Of a stretch of DNA of 64,000 bases, positions 1 to 8,207 are shown piece after piece (position 1 is the stretch's first letter; every line of letters starts with the position of its first letter). The DNA comes from Sphingomonas sp. (GTDB taxonomy: Bacteria; Pseudomonadota; Alphaproteobacteria; Sphingomonadales; Sphingomonadaceae). Position numbers and translations under genes: made by a program. The notes below the pieces were generated by a model. It saw nothing but the letters and a program-made list of their open reading frames with translations, was not told the DNA's origin and did no database searches. Where the stretch lies: contig JAFIGU010000088.1 in NCBI GenBank assembly GCA_017849555.1, positions 1 to 64,000 of the forward strand, in the 5' to 3' direction.

Positions 1-71
1 AGAGCGATGCTGATGCATCGTGATCGACGCGCGACGCCGCATGGCGCCAAAAGCCGCCCGCCGCAGAGCGG

Positions 72-168
72 TCGCCCGGAGAAGCCCGCTGGACGGCGTC
101 GCTTGCTTGCGCGTAGCGACTGCTACGCGTCTGCGCTGCACTCCTTGCCAGCGGGCTTCTCCGGGCGA
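72..168. repeat. Long inverted repeat (REPIN-like hairpin)
   Basis: A perfect 21-base arm at 72-92 (core CGCCCGGAGAAGCCCGCTGG) is repeated as its exact reverse complement at 148-168. Inside the 55-base loop sits a second 7-base inverted repeat (CGCGTAG at 110-116, CTACGCG at 123-129). The region upstream of the cardiolipin synthase gene has no convincing gene. The two short open frames covering it merely read through the hairpin. It could be a dispersed palindromic element or a transcript-end structure; no T-tract follows. Confidence 0.6.
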
Positions 169-274
169 TCACGACGTCGTCCCGATTAGATTTGGGCCCT
201 CAGGCGGCCGGCTGAAACCCTTGCCTCCCGGTCTGCGTCTGAGCATGAGATGCTGACGCAGCCGGGAGCAACGG

Positions 275-1675
275 GTGTCGAACCAGATTGAGGTCCTTTA
301 CTACGCGGTCGAATGGATCGTGCGGATCGGCGCGCTGATCGTCGTCCCGCAGCGCCGCTCACCCAACGCCACCCGCGCGTGGCTGCTGCTGATCTTCTTC
401 CTGCCGATCCCGGGGCTGATCCTCTATCTGCTGATCGGCAATCCGCGCTTCCCGGCGTGGCGCCGACAGCGCTTCGCGGCGCTGCAGCCCTTTTTTCGCG
501 AGACCGCCGCGAGCCTTGCCGCGCACGCCCCGAGGCTGGGCGACAATCGCCCGACCGCCGATCTCGCCGCGACGCTCGGGCATGTGCCCGCGACGACGGG
601 CAACGACATCACGCTGATCGACGATTATGACGCGGTGATCGACCGGCTCGTCGCCGATATCGATGCCGCGCAGCGCTTCGTCCATATCCTCGTCTATATC
701 TTCGCCGACGATCATGTCGGCCGGCGCATCGCCGCCGCCTTGGGACGAGCGGTGGCACGCGGGGTCGAGGCGCGGGTGATGTTCGATCCGGTCGGCTCGC
801 ATCACTGGCGCAAGGGCACGCTCGCGATGCTGCGCGCGCACGGCGTCGAGGTGATGGAATCGCTGCCGTGGCGGCTGTGGCGCAACCGCTCGCGCCGCGA
901 CATGCGCAACCACCGCAAGCTGTTCGTGATCGACGGGTGCATCGGCTATGCCGGATCGCAGAATATCGTCGCGAAGGATTTCCGCCCGGGGGTGGTCAAT
1001 CGCGAGCTGGTCGCGCGCGTCACCGGGCCGGTGGTCGCGGCGATGGAGGCGATCGTCCGCGGCGACTGGTGCCTCGAAACCGGCATCCTCCCCGAACACC
1101 GGATCGAATTGCCCGCCGCGACCGGCGACGCCGATGCGCAGCTGATGCCGAGCGGCGCCAATTACCGGCTCGAAGGGTTCGAATCTCTGCTCGTCTGGCA
1201 GCTCCACCAGGCGTGCGAGCGGATCGTGATGGTCGCGCCCTATTTCATCCCCGACGAAGGCGTGCTCGCCGCGCTGCAGACCGCCGCCGCGCGCGGGGTG
1301 ACGGTCGACATCGTGCTGTCCGAAGTGGTCGACCAGCGGCTCGTCAATCTGTCGCAAAGCTCCTATTACGACGAGCTGATGGCGGTCGGGGTACGGATCC
1401 ACCTGTTCCGCGGCTTCCTGCTCCACGCCAAGAATGTCGGGATCGACGGGCGGCTGGCGATCGTCAGTTCGAGCAACGTCGATCTGCGCTCGTTTCAGCT
1501 CAACGAGGAGGCGAGCCTCTTGCTCTACGACCCCGCGTCGGTCGCCGCGGTCGAGGCGATCCAGCGCGGATATCTCGCCCAGTCCGACACGATCGATCTG
1601 GCGCAATGGCGGCAACGCTCGCTGGCGCGGCGGCTGGCCGAGAATGTCGCGCGACTGTTCAACTCTTTGCTCTAG
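275..1675 (+). CDS. cls: Cardiolipin synthase (phospholipase D superfamily)
   Basis: Membrane enzyme that joins phosphatidylglycerol units into cardiolipin. The 466-residue protein has two hydrophobic segments at the N-terminus (about residues 12-24 and 33-53), as usual for bacterial Cls. Two HKD (HxKx4D) motifs follow, NHRKLFVIDG at about 212-221 and LHAKNVGIDG at about 383-392; both are intact, so the enzyme should be active. The GTG start at 275 is chosen because GGGAG lies six bases upstream and the N-terminal membrane helix follows at once. The gene stands alone and is convergent with the persulfide dioxygenase gene. Which Cls subtype it is cannot be told from sequence alone. Confidence 0.93.
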   Translation: MSNQIEVLYYAVEWIVRIGALIVVPQRRSPNATRAWLLLIFFLPIPGLILYLLIGNPRFPAWRRQRFAALQPFFRETAASLAAHAPRLGDNRPTADLAATLGHVPATTGNDITLIDDYDAVIDRLVADIDAAQRFVHILVYIFADDHVGRRIAAALGRAVARGVEARVMFDPVGSHHWRKGTLAMLRAHGVEVMESLPWRLWRNRSRRDMRNHRKLFVIDGCIGYAGSQNIVAKDFRPGVVNRELVARVTGPVVAAMEAIVRGDWCLETGILPEHRIELPAATGDADAQLMPSGANYRLEGFESLLVWQLHQACERIVMVAPYFIPDEGVLAALQTAAARGVTVDIVLSEVVDQRLVNLSQSSYYDELMAVGVRIHLFRGFLLHAKNVGIDGRLAIVSSSNVDLRSFQLNEEASLLLYDPASVAAVEAIQRGYLAQSDTIDLAQWRQRSLARRLAENVARLFNSLL

Positions 1676-1713
1676 GTTGCGTCGTTCCTCGGGGAGGGTT
1701 TGTGCTCGGCGCG

Positions 1714-2745
1714 TTAACTCAACTGCCCGCCCGCCTTGCGCCACGCATCGATCCCGCCCTGGATATGGAACACCGCGAGCCCCGCCGCGCGCGCTTCCTG
1801 CACCGCCATCGCCGAACGCTCGCCGAACGCGCAATAGAAGAGCAGCCGCCGGTCGGGCAGCTTCGCCAGCTCGTGGAGCATCCCCCCCTCCCCGATGCTG
1901 TCGTGGAGATTGGGATAGGGCAGATGAAGCGAGCCGCAGATCACGCCGTTGCGCGCGCGCTCGCCCTCTTCGCGCAGATCGATCAGCATCACGTCGGGCG
2001 CGCCGACCAGCCTTACCGCTTCCTCGGCGCACACCGCCCAGCCGGCACGCGCGATCGCCTCCTGATCGAGCCCGACGCGGACATTGGCGGGCACCGCGAC
2101 ATCCATCATCTTGGGATCGGCGAGCTTCAGATTGTGCATCAGCTCGGCATATTTGTCGGCGCTGGAAACCTGCAGCCGCGGGTTGTGCGCGCGCTCCTCG
2201 CCGATCGTCGATACCGTATCGCCCTTATAATCGTGCGCCGGATAGACCAATGTCGCATCGGGGAGCTTGAGCAGCCGCCCGAACAGCGACTCATATTGCA
2301 TCCGCGCGTCGCCGTTCTGGAAATCGGTGCGCCCCGTGCCGCGGATCAGCAGGGTATCGCCGGTGAACACGCGATCGGGCAATGCGAAGCTATAGGAATC
2401 GTCGGTATGCCCCGGCGTGTAGATCACATCGAGCGACACGCCCTCGATCGTCAGCCTGTCGCCGTCGGCGAGCCGCATCGAGACGATATCGGCCTTGGTC
2501 TGCTCGCCCATCACGGTGATGCAATGCGTCCGGTCGCGCAGCGCGCCGAGCGCGGTGATATGATCAGCGTGAAGATGCGTATCGACCGCCTTGACCAGCT
2601 TGAGATCGAGCTCGCGGATCAATTGCAGGTAACGGTCGGTCCGCTCCAGCACCGGATCGATGATCAGCGCCTCCCCGCCCGCGCGGCTCGCCAGCAGATA
2701 GGAATAGGTGCTCGACGCGGAATCGAACAATTGGCGAAAGATCAT
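1714..2745 (-). CDS. Persulfide dioxygenase-rhodanese fusion (MBL fold + rhodanese)
   Basis: A 343-residue two-domain protein. The N-terminal metallo-beta-lactamase domain (about 1-230) has the metal motif THLHADH near residue 56-62, and further ligands in YTPGHTDDS, FTGDTLLI and YPAHDY. This is the ETHE1/persulfide dioxygenase pattern, which oxidises glutathione persulfide to sulfite. The C-terminal rhodanese domain (about 250-343) keeps a cysteine in FYCAFGERS as the likely sulfur acceptor. Known PRF proteins combine the same two activities. The ATG at 2745 is preferred over the adjacent GTG because GGAGGAGGG lies just upstream. It follows the peroxiredoxin gene by about 30 bases, so the two are probably cotranscribed for sulfide or persulfide handling. 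Confidence 0.87.
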   Translation of the reverse strand: MIFRQLFDSASSTYSYLLASRAGGEALIIDPVLERTDRYLQLIRELDLKLVKAVDTHLHADHITALGALRDRTHCITVMGEQTKADIVSMRLADGDRLTIEGVSLDVIYTPGHTDDSYSFALPDRVFTGDTLLIRGTGRTDFQNGDARMQYESLFGRLLKLPDATLVYPAHDYKGDTVSTIGEERAHNPRLQVSSADKYAELMHNLKLADPKMMDVAVPANVRVGLDQEAIARAGWAVCAEEAVRLVGAPDVMLIDLREEGERARNGVICGSLHLPYPNLHDSIGEGGMLHELAKLPDRRLLFYCAFGERSAMAVQEARAAGLAVFHIQGGIDAWRKAGGQLS

Positions 2746-2776
2746 CACGCCCTCCTCCGCGCGAGCACCCGCAACC

Positions 2777-3439
2777 TCAATCGCGCGGCTGCGCGATCAC
2801 CCGAAGATACGGCTTGAGCGTCTTCCACCCCTCAGGATATTTCGCCGCCGCCGCCTCGTCCGAGACCGAGGGCGGGATGATCACATCGTCGCCGGGGCGC
2901 CAGTTCACCGGGGTCGCGACGGTGTGTTTGGCGGTGAGCTGGCACGAATCGAGCAGCCGCAGCACCTCGTCGAAATTGCGACCGCTGCTCATCGGATAGA
3001 TCAGCATCGCCTTTATGCGCTTGTCCGGCCCGATGACGAACACCGCGCGGACAGTGGCATTGTCGACCGCGGTGCGCCCTTCCGAGGTCTCGCCGGCGTC
3101 GCGCGGCAGCATGCCATAGGCCTTGGCGACCTTCAGATCGGTATCGCCGATCATCGGGTAATTGACCTTATGCCCCTGCGTTTCCTCGATATCCGCCGCC
3201 CAGCGCGCATGATTGTCGACCGGATCGATGCTGAGCCCGATGATCTTGGTATTGCGCTTGTCGAACTCGGGCTTGAGCCCGGCCATATAGCCGAGCTCGG
3301 TGGTGCAGACCGGGGTGAAATCCTTGGGGTGCGAGAACAGGATCGCCCAGCCGTCGCCGATCCATTCGTGGAAGTTGATCGGCCCCTCGGTGGTGTTTGC
3401 GGTGAAATCCGGCGCGATATCGTTGATCAGCAGCGTCAT
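2777..3439 (-). CDS. 1-Cys peroxiredoxin (Prx6 type)
   Basis: A 220-residue thiol peroxidase that reduces peroxides. The peroxidatic cysteine is Cys45 in FTPVCTTE. The long C-terminal extension of Prx6-type enzymes, ending in the PxGWKTLKPYLR pattern, is present, and total length fits the family. A second cysteine occurs in LLDSCQL, at a place where some archaeal and bacterial Prx6 members carry one. The start is supported by AGGAGG eight bases upstream. It is the first gene of a probable two-gene unit with the persulfide dioxygenase-rhodanese fusion, which suggests a role against reactive sulfur as well as peroxide; that link is inference from position. Confidence 0.92.
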   Translation of the reverse strand: MTLLINDIAPDFTANTTEGPINFHEWIGDGWAILFSHPKDFTPVCTTELGYMAGLKPEFDKRNTKIIGLSIDPVDNHARWAADIEETQGHKVNYPMIGDTDLKVAKAYGMLPRDAGETSEGRTAVDNATVRAVFVIGPDKRIKAMLIYPMSSGRNFDEVLRLLDSCQLTAKHTVATPVNWRPGDDVIIPPSVSDEAAAAKYPEGWKTLKPYLRVIAQPRD

Positions 3440-3564
3440 GCTCTCGCCCTCCTGTGCTTTTCGACCCGGCGTACCCGCGCGCAGAAGGTCGTCCGCACCA
3501 AGATACGCCTGAAACCGGGTATCGCTCCACTATAGAGCCATGCCCGATGCCGGGCCACGCCAAT

Positions 3565-4416
3565 TCAGTGGAGGTGACGCAGCTTGTCCGGGTTGCGCAT
3601 CACATAGATAGCGACGACCTTGCCGTCCTCGATCTCCAGCGCGGTGGTCTGCAATTCGCCGTCGGATTCGCGCGTCACGAAGCCGGGCAGTCCGTTGACG
3701 AACGCGGTCCGCACCAATTGCGAGCGGTGTTTCCGGAACAGCACCGCCAGCGCCTTGTGGACCTGCATGACCTGCTTGAACCCGAGTACCAGCTTCATCG
3801 CCGCCGGGCGCTTGCCGCCGCCGTCGGAATGGATGCTGACATCGGCGGCGAGCATCGCGCCGAGCGCGGTCATGTCGCCCCCGCGCGACGCGGCGAAAAA
3901 CGCTTCGGCGATCGCCATCCCGCGCTCTTTCTCGACCTTGAAGCGCGGCCGGGCCTCGCGGACGTGCGCCCGGGCACGCGCGGCGAGCTGGCGGCACGCC
4001 GCGGCATCGCGCGCGATCGTCGTCGCCACCTCGTCGAAGCCGACCCCGAAGACGTCGTGGAGCAGGAACGCCGCCCGTTCGAGCGGCGAGAGCCGTTCGA
4101 GCGCGAGCATCAGCGGCAGGGTCACGTCCTCCGCCTCTTCCTCTTCCTCGACGATCGGATCGGGCAGCCACGGGCCGATATAGGTTTCGCGATTGTGCCG
4201 CGCCGATTTGAGCTGATCGAGGCACAGCCGCGTCACGGTGCGGCGCAGGAACGCCTCGGGCTCGCGCACCGCGGCGCGGTCGGCCCCCATCCAGCGGATG
4301 AAGGCCTCCTGCACCACGTCCTCGGCATCGGCGACCGAACCGAGCATGCGATAGGCGACGCGCAGCAGCCGCGGGCGCAGCGGATCAAAGCTTTCCGCCG
4401 CGCCGGCGCTCGTCAT
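3565..4416 (-). CDS. ECF41-family RNA polymerase sigma factor with SnoaL-like C-terminal domain
   Basis: 283 residues. Sigma region 2 (DAEDVVQEAF at 30-39) and region 4 (SPLERAAFLLHDVFG at 110-124) are followed by a SnoaL-like extension. The marker motifs of group ECF41 are all present: a WLPDP linker at 83-87, DGGGK at about 198-202 and NPDKL at about 275-279. In this group the fused C-terminal domain takes the place of an anti-sigma factor and both activates and restrains the sigma domain. The start at 4416 overlaps the stop of the upstream carboxymuconolactone decarboxylase gene by four bases, so translation is coupled. A longer open frame upstream of this start is a shadow of that neighbour. 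Confidence 0.93.
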   Translation of the reverse strand: MTSAGAAESFDPLRPRLLRVAYRMLGSVADAEDVVQEAFIRWMGADRAAVREPEAFLRRTVTRLCLDQLKSARHNRETYIGPWLPDPIVEEEEEAEDVTLPLMLALERLSPLERAAFLLHDVFGVGFDEVATTIARDAAACRQLAARARAHVREARPRFKVEKERGMAIAEAFFAASRGGDMTALGAMLAADVSIHSDGGGKRPAAMKLVLGFKQVMQVHKALAVLFRKHRSQLVRTAFVNGLPGFVTRESDGELQTTALEIEDGKVVAIYVMRNPDKLRHLH

Positions 4417-4886
4417 GCCGCGACCTGCTGCTGCACCGCCTTGGCCGCCTCGGGCTCGATCCACAACCCGAAGCCGACCGCGAGCCGGTTCCAGCCGTTG
4501 ATGATGTTGATCATCAGCGTGAGCTTGACCTGCTCCTCCTGGGAGAAATGCGCGCTGAGGGCGGCATAGGCCTCTCGGTGGTGATGCCCTTCGGACAGGC
4601 GGGTCAGCGCATCGGTCCACCCCAGCGCGGCGCGCTCGCGATCGGTGTAGCACGGCGCCTCGCGCCACGCGGAGAGCAGGTAGATGCGCTGTTCGGTCTC
4701 GCCCTGCGCGCGCGCCTCGACGGTGTGCATATTGATGCAATTGGCGCAGCCGTTGATCTGCGAGGCGCGGATCTTGACCAGTTCGATAAGGCTCGGCTCG
4801 AGGCTGGCGGCGATCGCCATCGACGCGCCGGTCCAGGTCTTCATCAGTTGCGGGGCAGCGGCATAGGGGTTGAGCTTGGCAGTCAT
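4413..4886 (-). CDS. Carboxymuconolactone decarboxylase / AhpD-like protein
   Basis: 157 residues of the all-helical AhpD/CMD fold. The redox motif CANCINMH (Cys47, Cys50) points to an AhpD-like disulfide reductase or peroxidase rather than a true decarboxylase. The N-terminus is set at MTAKLNP (4886) because AAAGGA lies just upstream; the longer open frame starts before the promoter described below. Its four-base overlap with the ECF41 sigma gene is the genomic arrangement typical of ECF41 groups, whose targets are CMD-type, oxidoreductase or epimerase genes. Substrate unknown. Confidence 0.9.
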   Translation of the reverse strand: MTAKLNPYAAAPQLMKTWTGASMAIAASLEPSLIELVKIRASQINGCANCINMHTVEARAQGETEQRIYLLSAWREAPCYTDRERAALGWTDALTRLSEGHHHREAYAALSAHFSQEEQVKLTLMINIINGWNRLAVGFGLWIEPEAAKAVQQQVAA

Positions 4887-4918
4887 GGTCGGGGTCCTTT
4901 CGTGGGTTCCGGTGACAT

Positions 4919-4945
4919 GACGAGCCAACGATGCCGGGCGTGACA
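4919..4945 (-). promoter_or_regulatory. Predicted ECF41-dependent promoter
   Basis: On the minus strand TGTCACG (4945-4939) is followed after 16 bases by CGTC (4922-4919). From memory the ECF41 promoter consensus is TGTCACA, a 16-base spacer, then CGTC, so this differs at one base. It lies about 33 bases upstream of the start of the CMD-like gene, the correct place for a short leader, and would make the sigma factor regulate its own operon. Confidence 0.7.
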
Positions 4946-4998
4946 TCGGGCGAAGATTTTTCTGATTTTTTTCTCGCTCTCCCCTGTGAGGAGAGAGT

Positions 4999-5325
4999 TC
5001 ACACCGTGATCCGCGGCATCTCCCCCGGCCCGACGGTCATCACATCCTGCCAGTCCGGGTGCTTTTCGTATCGCGCGCGGACATAGGGACAGAGCGGGAT
5101 GATCTTGAACCCGCCGCTGCGCGCATCGGCGATCAGATAGTCGACCAACGCCGCCGCGGCGCCGGTGCCGCGCAGCGCCTCGGGCGCGCCGGTATGGTCG
5201 GCGCTGATCAGCCCCGGCCCGCGATGCGTGAAGGTGAGTTCGGCCTCGGCGTCAATCCCGGCGACCCGCGCGACATAGCGGCCGTGACGCGCGCCATCCT
5301 CTTTGGTGATCGTGATATCGGCCAT
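4999..5325 (-). CDS. Small GNAT-like N-acetyltransferase (COG2388/NATD1 type)
   Basis: 108 residues. The acetyl-CoA loop appears as EALRGTGAAAALVDYL and the family's C-terminal signature as PLCPYVRARYEKHPDW. These short proteins are minimal GNAT folds whose physiological substrate is unknown. The start MADITI at 5325 is preferred to the ATG three codons earlier because GAAGGA is then nine bases away instead of adjacent. The gene follows the pirin gene with about 50 bases between them and may be cotranscribed with it. Confidence 0.85.
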   Translation of the reverse strand: MADITITKEDGARHGRYVARVAGIDAEAELTFTHRGPGLISADHTGAPEALRGTGAAAALVDYLIADARSGGFKIIPLCPYVRARYEKHPDWQDVMTVGPGEMPRITV

Positions 5326-5374
5326 CGCCTTCATTCCTTCGTCATGACAGCCGCCACCGGTCTCGCCGCCAACA

Positions 5375-6253
5375 TCAGTGCGCCGCCTCGGGCATCGGGG
5401 TGAATTCGCGATCGTCGCCGACCGGCAGCTTCATCCGCTGCTGCCGCCAATCCTCCGCCGCCTGTTCGAGCCGCTCCTTCGACGAGGAGACGAAATTCCA
5501 CAGCAGGAAGCGCTCGCCGATCGGCTCGCCGCCCAGCACCATCACCGTCGAAGGCTGGCGCGCCTCGACGTCCACCGCGTCGCGCCCGGCGAGCACCGCC
5601 ATCTGTCCCGCGTTCAGCACCGTCCCGCCGACCGTCACCTCGCCGCTCGCGCAATAGACCGCGCGCTCGGGGTAGGCGGTGGTCACGCTGCGTCGCGCGC
5701 CGGGCGACATTTCCCAATGCTGGTAGAATTGGGGCGAATGGACCTTGACCCCGGCGGTCAGCCCGTCGGCGGTGCCCGCGATCAGCCGGCCGCGCACCCC
5801 GTCCTCGGTCCATTGCGGCAGGTCGTCGCCCTCGCGGTGATCGAAGCTCGGGTCGGTCTCCTCGTCCGCCAGCGGCAGCGCGACCCACGCCTGGATGCCG
5901 TGCATGTTGGCGCCGTGCGACCGCGCATATTCGAGCCGCTCGCTATGCGTGATCCCGCTCCCCGCGACCATCCAATTGACCTCGCCGGGACGGATTTCCT
6001 GCTCATAGCCCAGGCTGTCGCGGTGCGTGATCTGCCCGGAATAGAGATAGGTCACCGTCGCCAGCCCGATATGCGGATGCGGGCGCACGTCGAGCTCGCG
6101 CGGGATGCCCGGCGCCAGCTCTAGCGGCCCCAAGTGATCGAAGAAGATATACGGCCCGACCATCCGCCGCGCGTGGAACGGCAACACCCGGCCGACCACG
6201 AAGCCGCCGCCGAGATCGCGGCTGCGCTTGTCGATAATGCGTTCGATCGTCAC
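5375..6253 (-). CDS. Pirin family protein
   Basis: 292-residue bicupin. The metal-binding histidines of the N-terminal cupin are seen in RPHPHIGLATVTY and GSGITHSERL, and the FFDHLGP motif typical of pirins precedes them. Bacterial pirins are iron proteins; some act as quercetinases, others bind metabolic enzymes, and the role here cannot be fixed. The GTG start at 6253 gives the normal N-terminus TIERIIDKRS and has GGAAGGAA just upstream; the extra residues of the longer open frame look non-coding. A second pirin lies near 25 kb with only family-level similarity. Confidence 0.9.
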   Translation of the reverse strand: MTIERIIDKRSRDLGGGFVVGRVLPFHARRMVGPYIFFDHLGPLELAPGIPRELDVRPHPHIGLATVTYLYSGQITHRDSLGYEQEIRPGEVNWMVAGSGITHSERLEYARSHGANMHGIQAWVALPLADEETDPSFDHREGDDLPQWTEDGVRGRLIAGTADGLTAGVKVHSPQFYQHWEMSPGARRSVTTAYPERAVYCASGEVTVGGTVLNAGQMAVLAGRDAVDVEARQPSTVMVLGGEPIGERFLLWNFVSSSKERLEQAAEDWRQQRMKLPVGDDREFTPMPEAAH

Positions 6254-6372
6254 GTCATTTCCTTCCGGAGCGGATTCGTTTCGCGCACCATCGCGCCGCG
6301 CCGCGCGTAAGTCGAGCATTGACCTTCGCGCGCATTCGCCGCACCTCGCGCGCCGAAGAGGGAGTGTAATTT

Positions 6373-7509
6373 TTGAAAACGGCCGATTTCCTGATCATCG
6401 GTGGCGGCATCGCCGGCGTCTCCGCCGCTGCCCGCCTCGCCCCGCACGGCCGAACGCTGCTGCTCGAAGCGGAAAGTGCGTTCGGTTATCATTCGAGCGG
6501 CCGCAGCGCGACCTTCTATCATTTCGGGATCGGCAAATCGGTGGTCCGCGGGATGACCGCGTTCAGCCGCACGCATTTTGAGACCACCACCGCCGCCGGG
6601 GTGGAGCTTTCGCGCCCCTCCGCCGCCTTGTTCATCGCCACGCCGGGTATGGTCGACGGGCTCGACGAGCTCGAGGCGGAGATGGCGCGCTACAGCGACC
6701 GGCTCGAACGGCTCGATGCGGCGGGGGTGAAGGCGATCGTGCCGATCCTCAACACCGGCGGCGACGGCGTGGTCGCCGGGGTGATCGATCGCACCGCGCG
6801 CCGGCTCGATAGCGAGGCGCTGCAGCAGGATTATCGCGCGACGCTCAAGAAAGCGGGCGGCGAGGCGATCCCCGACGCGCGGGTCGTTGCGGTCGCACGC
6901 GAAGGCGGTGCGTGGACGGTCACCACCGCCGCCGGCGACAGTTACGCCGCGCCGGTCCTGATCAATGCCGCCGGCGCGTGGTGCGACGAGATCGCGCGCC
7001 TCGCCGGAGTCGCGCCGCTTGGGCTGCAACCGCTGCGGCGGACGATCATCGTGTTCGACGCGCCGGCCGAGCTCGACGTGCGCGACTGGCCGTTCACCAA
7101 GACCGCGGTCGACGATTTCTACATGCTCCCCGAATCCGGCCGACTGCTCGCCTGCCCGGTCGACGAGGTCCCGAGCGATCCCGGCGACGCGCAGCCCGAG
7201 GAATATGACATCGCGCTCGCCGCGTCGAAGGTCGAGGAATATACCTCGGTGCCGATCCGCCGGATCAGCCATAGCTGGGCGGGGCTGCGCACCTTCACCC
7301 ACGATCGCGTCCCCGTCGCCGGGTTCGCGCCCGACGCATCGGGGTTCTTCTGGCTTGCCGGTCAGGGCGGATACGGGCTGCAGACCGCTCCCGCGATGAG
7401 CGCGATCACCGAGGCGCTGATCGCCGGCACCGCCTGGCCCGAGATGCTGACCGAGTGGGGCGTCACCCCGCAGGCGATGTCGCCCGAACGGCTCAAGCCG
7501 CGCGGCTGA
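6373..7509 (+). CDS. FAD-dependent D-amino-acid dehydrogenase-like oxidoreductase (DAO family)
   Basis: 378 residues. An N-terminal dinucleotide fold (FLIIGGGIAGVSAA, residues 5-18) binds FAD, and HSSGRSATFYHFG and the C-terminal WLAGQGGYGLQTAP complete the flavin site. Overall layout resembles D-arginine dehydrogenase (DauA), which oxidises D-amino acids to keto acids. The TTG start at 6373 is supported by GGGAG nine bases upstream and by the fold beginning at residue 5. Divergent from the pirin gene, with about 120 bases of shared upstream DNA. Exact substrate not assignable. Confidence 0.87.
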   Translation: MKTADFLIIGGGIAGVSAAARLAPHGRTLLLEAESAFGYHSSGRSATFYHFGIGKSVVRGMTAFSRTHFETTTAAGVELSRPSAALFIATPGMVDGLDELEAEMARYSDRLERLDAAGVKAIVPILNTGGDGVVAGVIDRTARRLDSEALQQDYRATLKKAGGEAIPDARVVAVAREGGAWTVTTAAGDSYAAPVLINAAGAWCDEIARLAGVAPLGLQPLRRTIIVFDAPAELDVRDWPFTKTAVDDFYMLPESGRLLACPVDEVPSDPGDAQPEEYDIALAASKVEEYTSVPIRRISHSWAGLRTFTHDRVPVAGFAPDASGFFWLAGQGGYGLQTAPAMSAITEALIAGTAWPEMLTEWGVTPQAMSPERLKPRG

Positions 7510-7524
7510 GCGCCGTTTCGGCCA

Positions 7525-7734
7525 TTACTGCTTGTGGTCGCGCTTTTGCCGATCGGCGCCAGTCTGCGGATAGCCCGAGCCGGTCGCGGAGTCGCTGTCG
7601 AAATCCTCGCCGGCGTTCCCGCCCCCCGCCCCCGATCCGGCGCCGCGCACCTCGCCGGTCTCTGGATCGACGCGGGCGCGCTTGCCGTTGTCCGGGGGCA
7701 GATCGGGACGCTGCCGTTTGGCTGGTTGGTTCAT
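7525..7734 (-). CDS. Small disordered hypothetical protein
   Basis: 69 residues beginning MNQPAKRQRPDLP, rich in Gly, Asp, Arg and Ser, without hydrophobic core, signal peptide or membrane segment. AGGAG lies at the right distance before the ATG at 7734, which is why this start was chosen over an upstream one. It runs divergently from another tiny hydrophilic protein gene at 7862. Proteins of this kind recur in sphingomonads, but I know no function for it. Confidence 0.7.
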   Translation of the reverse strand: MNQPAKRQRPDLPPDNGKRARVDPETGEVRGAGSGAGGGNAGEDFDSDSATGSGYPQTGADRQKRDHKQ

Positions 7735-7861
7735 GCCGCTTCTCCTGAATGCCCGATCAACGTGCCATTGCACGCGGCCGCTCCCCCGAACTGATCCAGG
7801 TTAGGCAAAGCGCACGGAACGTCGGCGCGCCACGACATTTGGAAATGCCAGGAGCAGCGCG

Positions 7862-8023
7862 ATGAACAACCGCAGCAACGAACCTCGGCAATCCGGCGGC
7901 GAGGTCGAGGGCCCGCCGGACACCAAACGCAACCGCGACCAGACCAACGAGGGCGAGTCGAGCGAAGAACCGGCCGAAGGCGGCGAGGAAACCGCGCCGC
8001 GGCAACCCGGTTCTCCGGGTTAA
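7862..8023 (+). CDS. Small acidic disordered hypothetical protein
   Basis: 53 residues, beginning MNNRSNEPRQSGG and ending PRQPGSPG. It is almost entirely polar, with many Glu, Gly and Pro residues and no cysteine or hydrophobic segment. AGGAG five bases before the ATG supports expression. A stem-loop follows 40 bases after the stop. Its divergent neighbour at 7734 has similar composition, so both may be stress-related disordered proteins; that is only a guess. Confidence 0.65.
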   Translation: MNNRSNEPRQSGGEVEGPPDTKRNRDQTNEGESSEEPAEGGEETAPRQPGSPG

Positions 8024-8062
8024 CCGCGCCCACCGAGGACCTCACTATCGGCGATACAAGTA

Positions 8063-8090
8063 AGCCCCGTCGCTTTTCAGCGGCGGGGCT
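8063..8090 (+). terminator. Stem-loop, probable terminator
   Basis: AGCCCCGTCGC and GCGGCGGGGCT pair over 11 positions (one U-G) around the six-base loop TTTTCA. It sits 40 bases after the small gene ending at 8023. No strong T-tract follows, so termination may be weak. Confidence 0.45.
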
Positions 8091-8207
8091 CCCTGAAGGT
8101 TTACTCAACACGCTCGGTGTGACCAAAGCCTTCGATACCGGATCGTCTTTCGATCGATCGGCGTGGTTTCAACGCGCCGGATCGGGCGCGGTTCCGGCGA
8201 AAGCGCG

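Noticed and set aside
7..256. Two short frames before cls
   Set aside because: They run through the perfect inverted repeat and lack conserved features.
359..2032. 557-residue minus-strand frame over cls
   Set aside because: Overlaps both cls and the real MBL-rhodanese gene in another frame; low complexity, no motif.
4417..4740. N-terminal extension of the ECF41 sigma gene
   Set aside because: The extra 108 residues are a frame-shifted reading of the CMD gene; the overlap ATGA gives the natural start.
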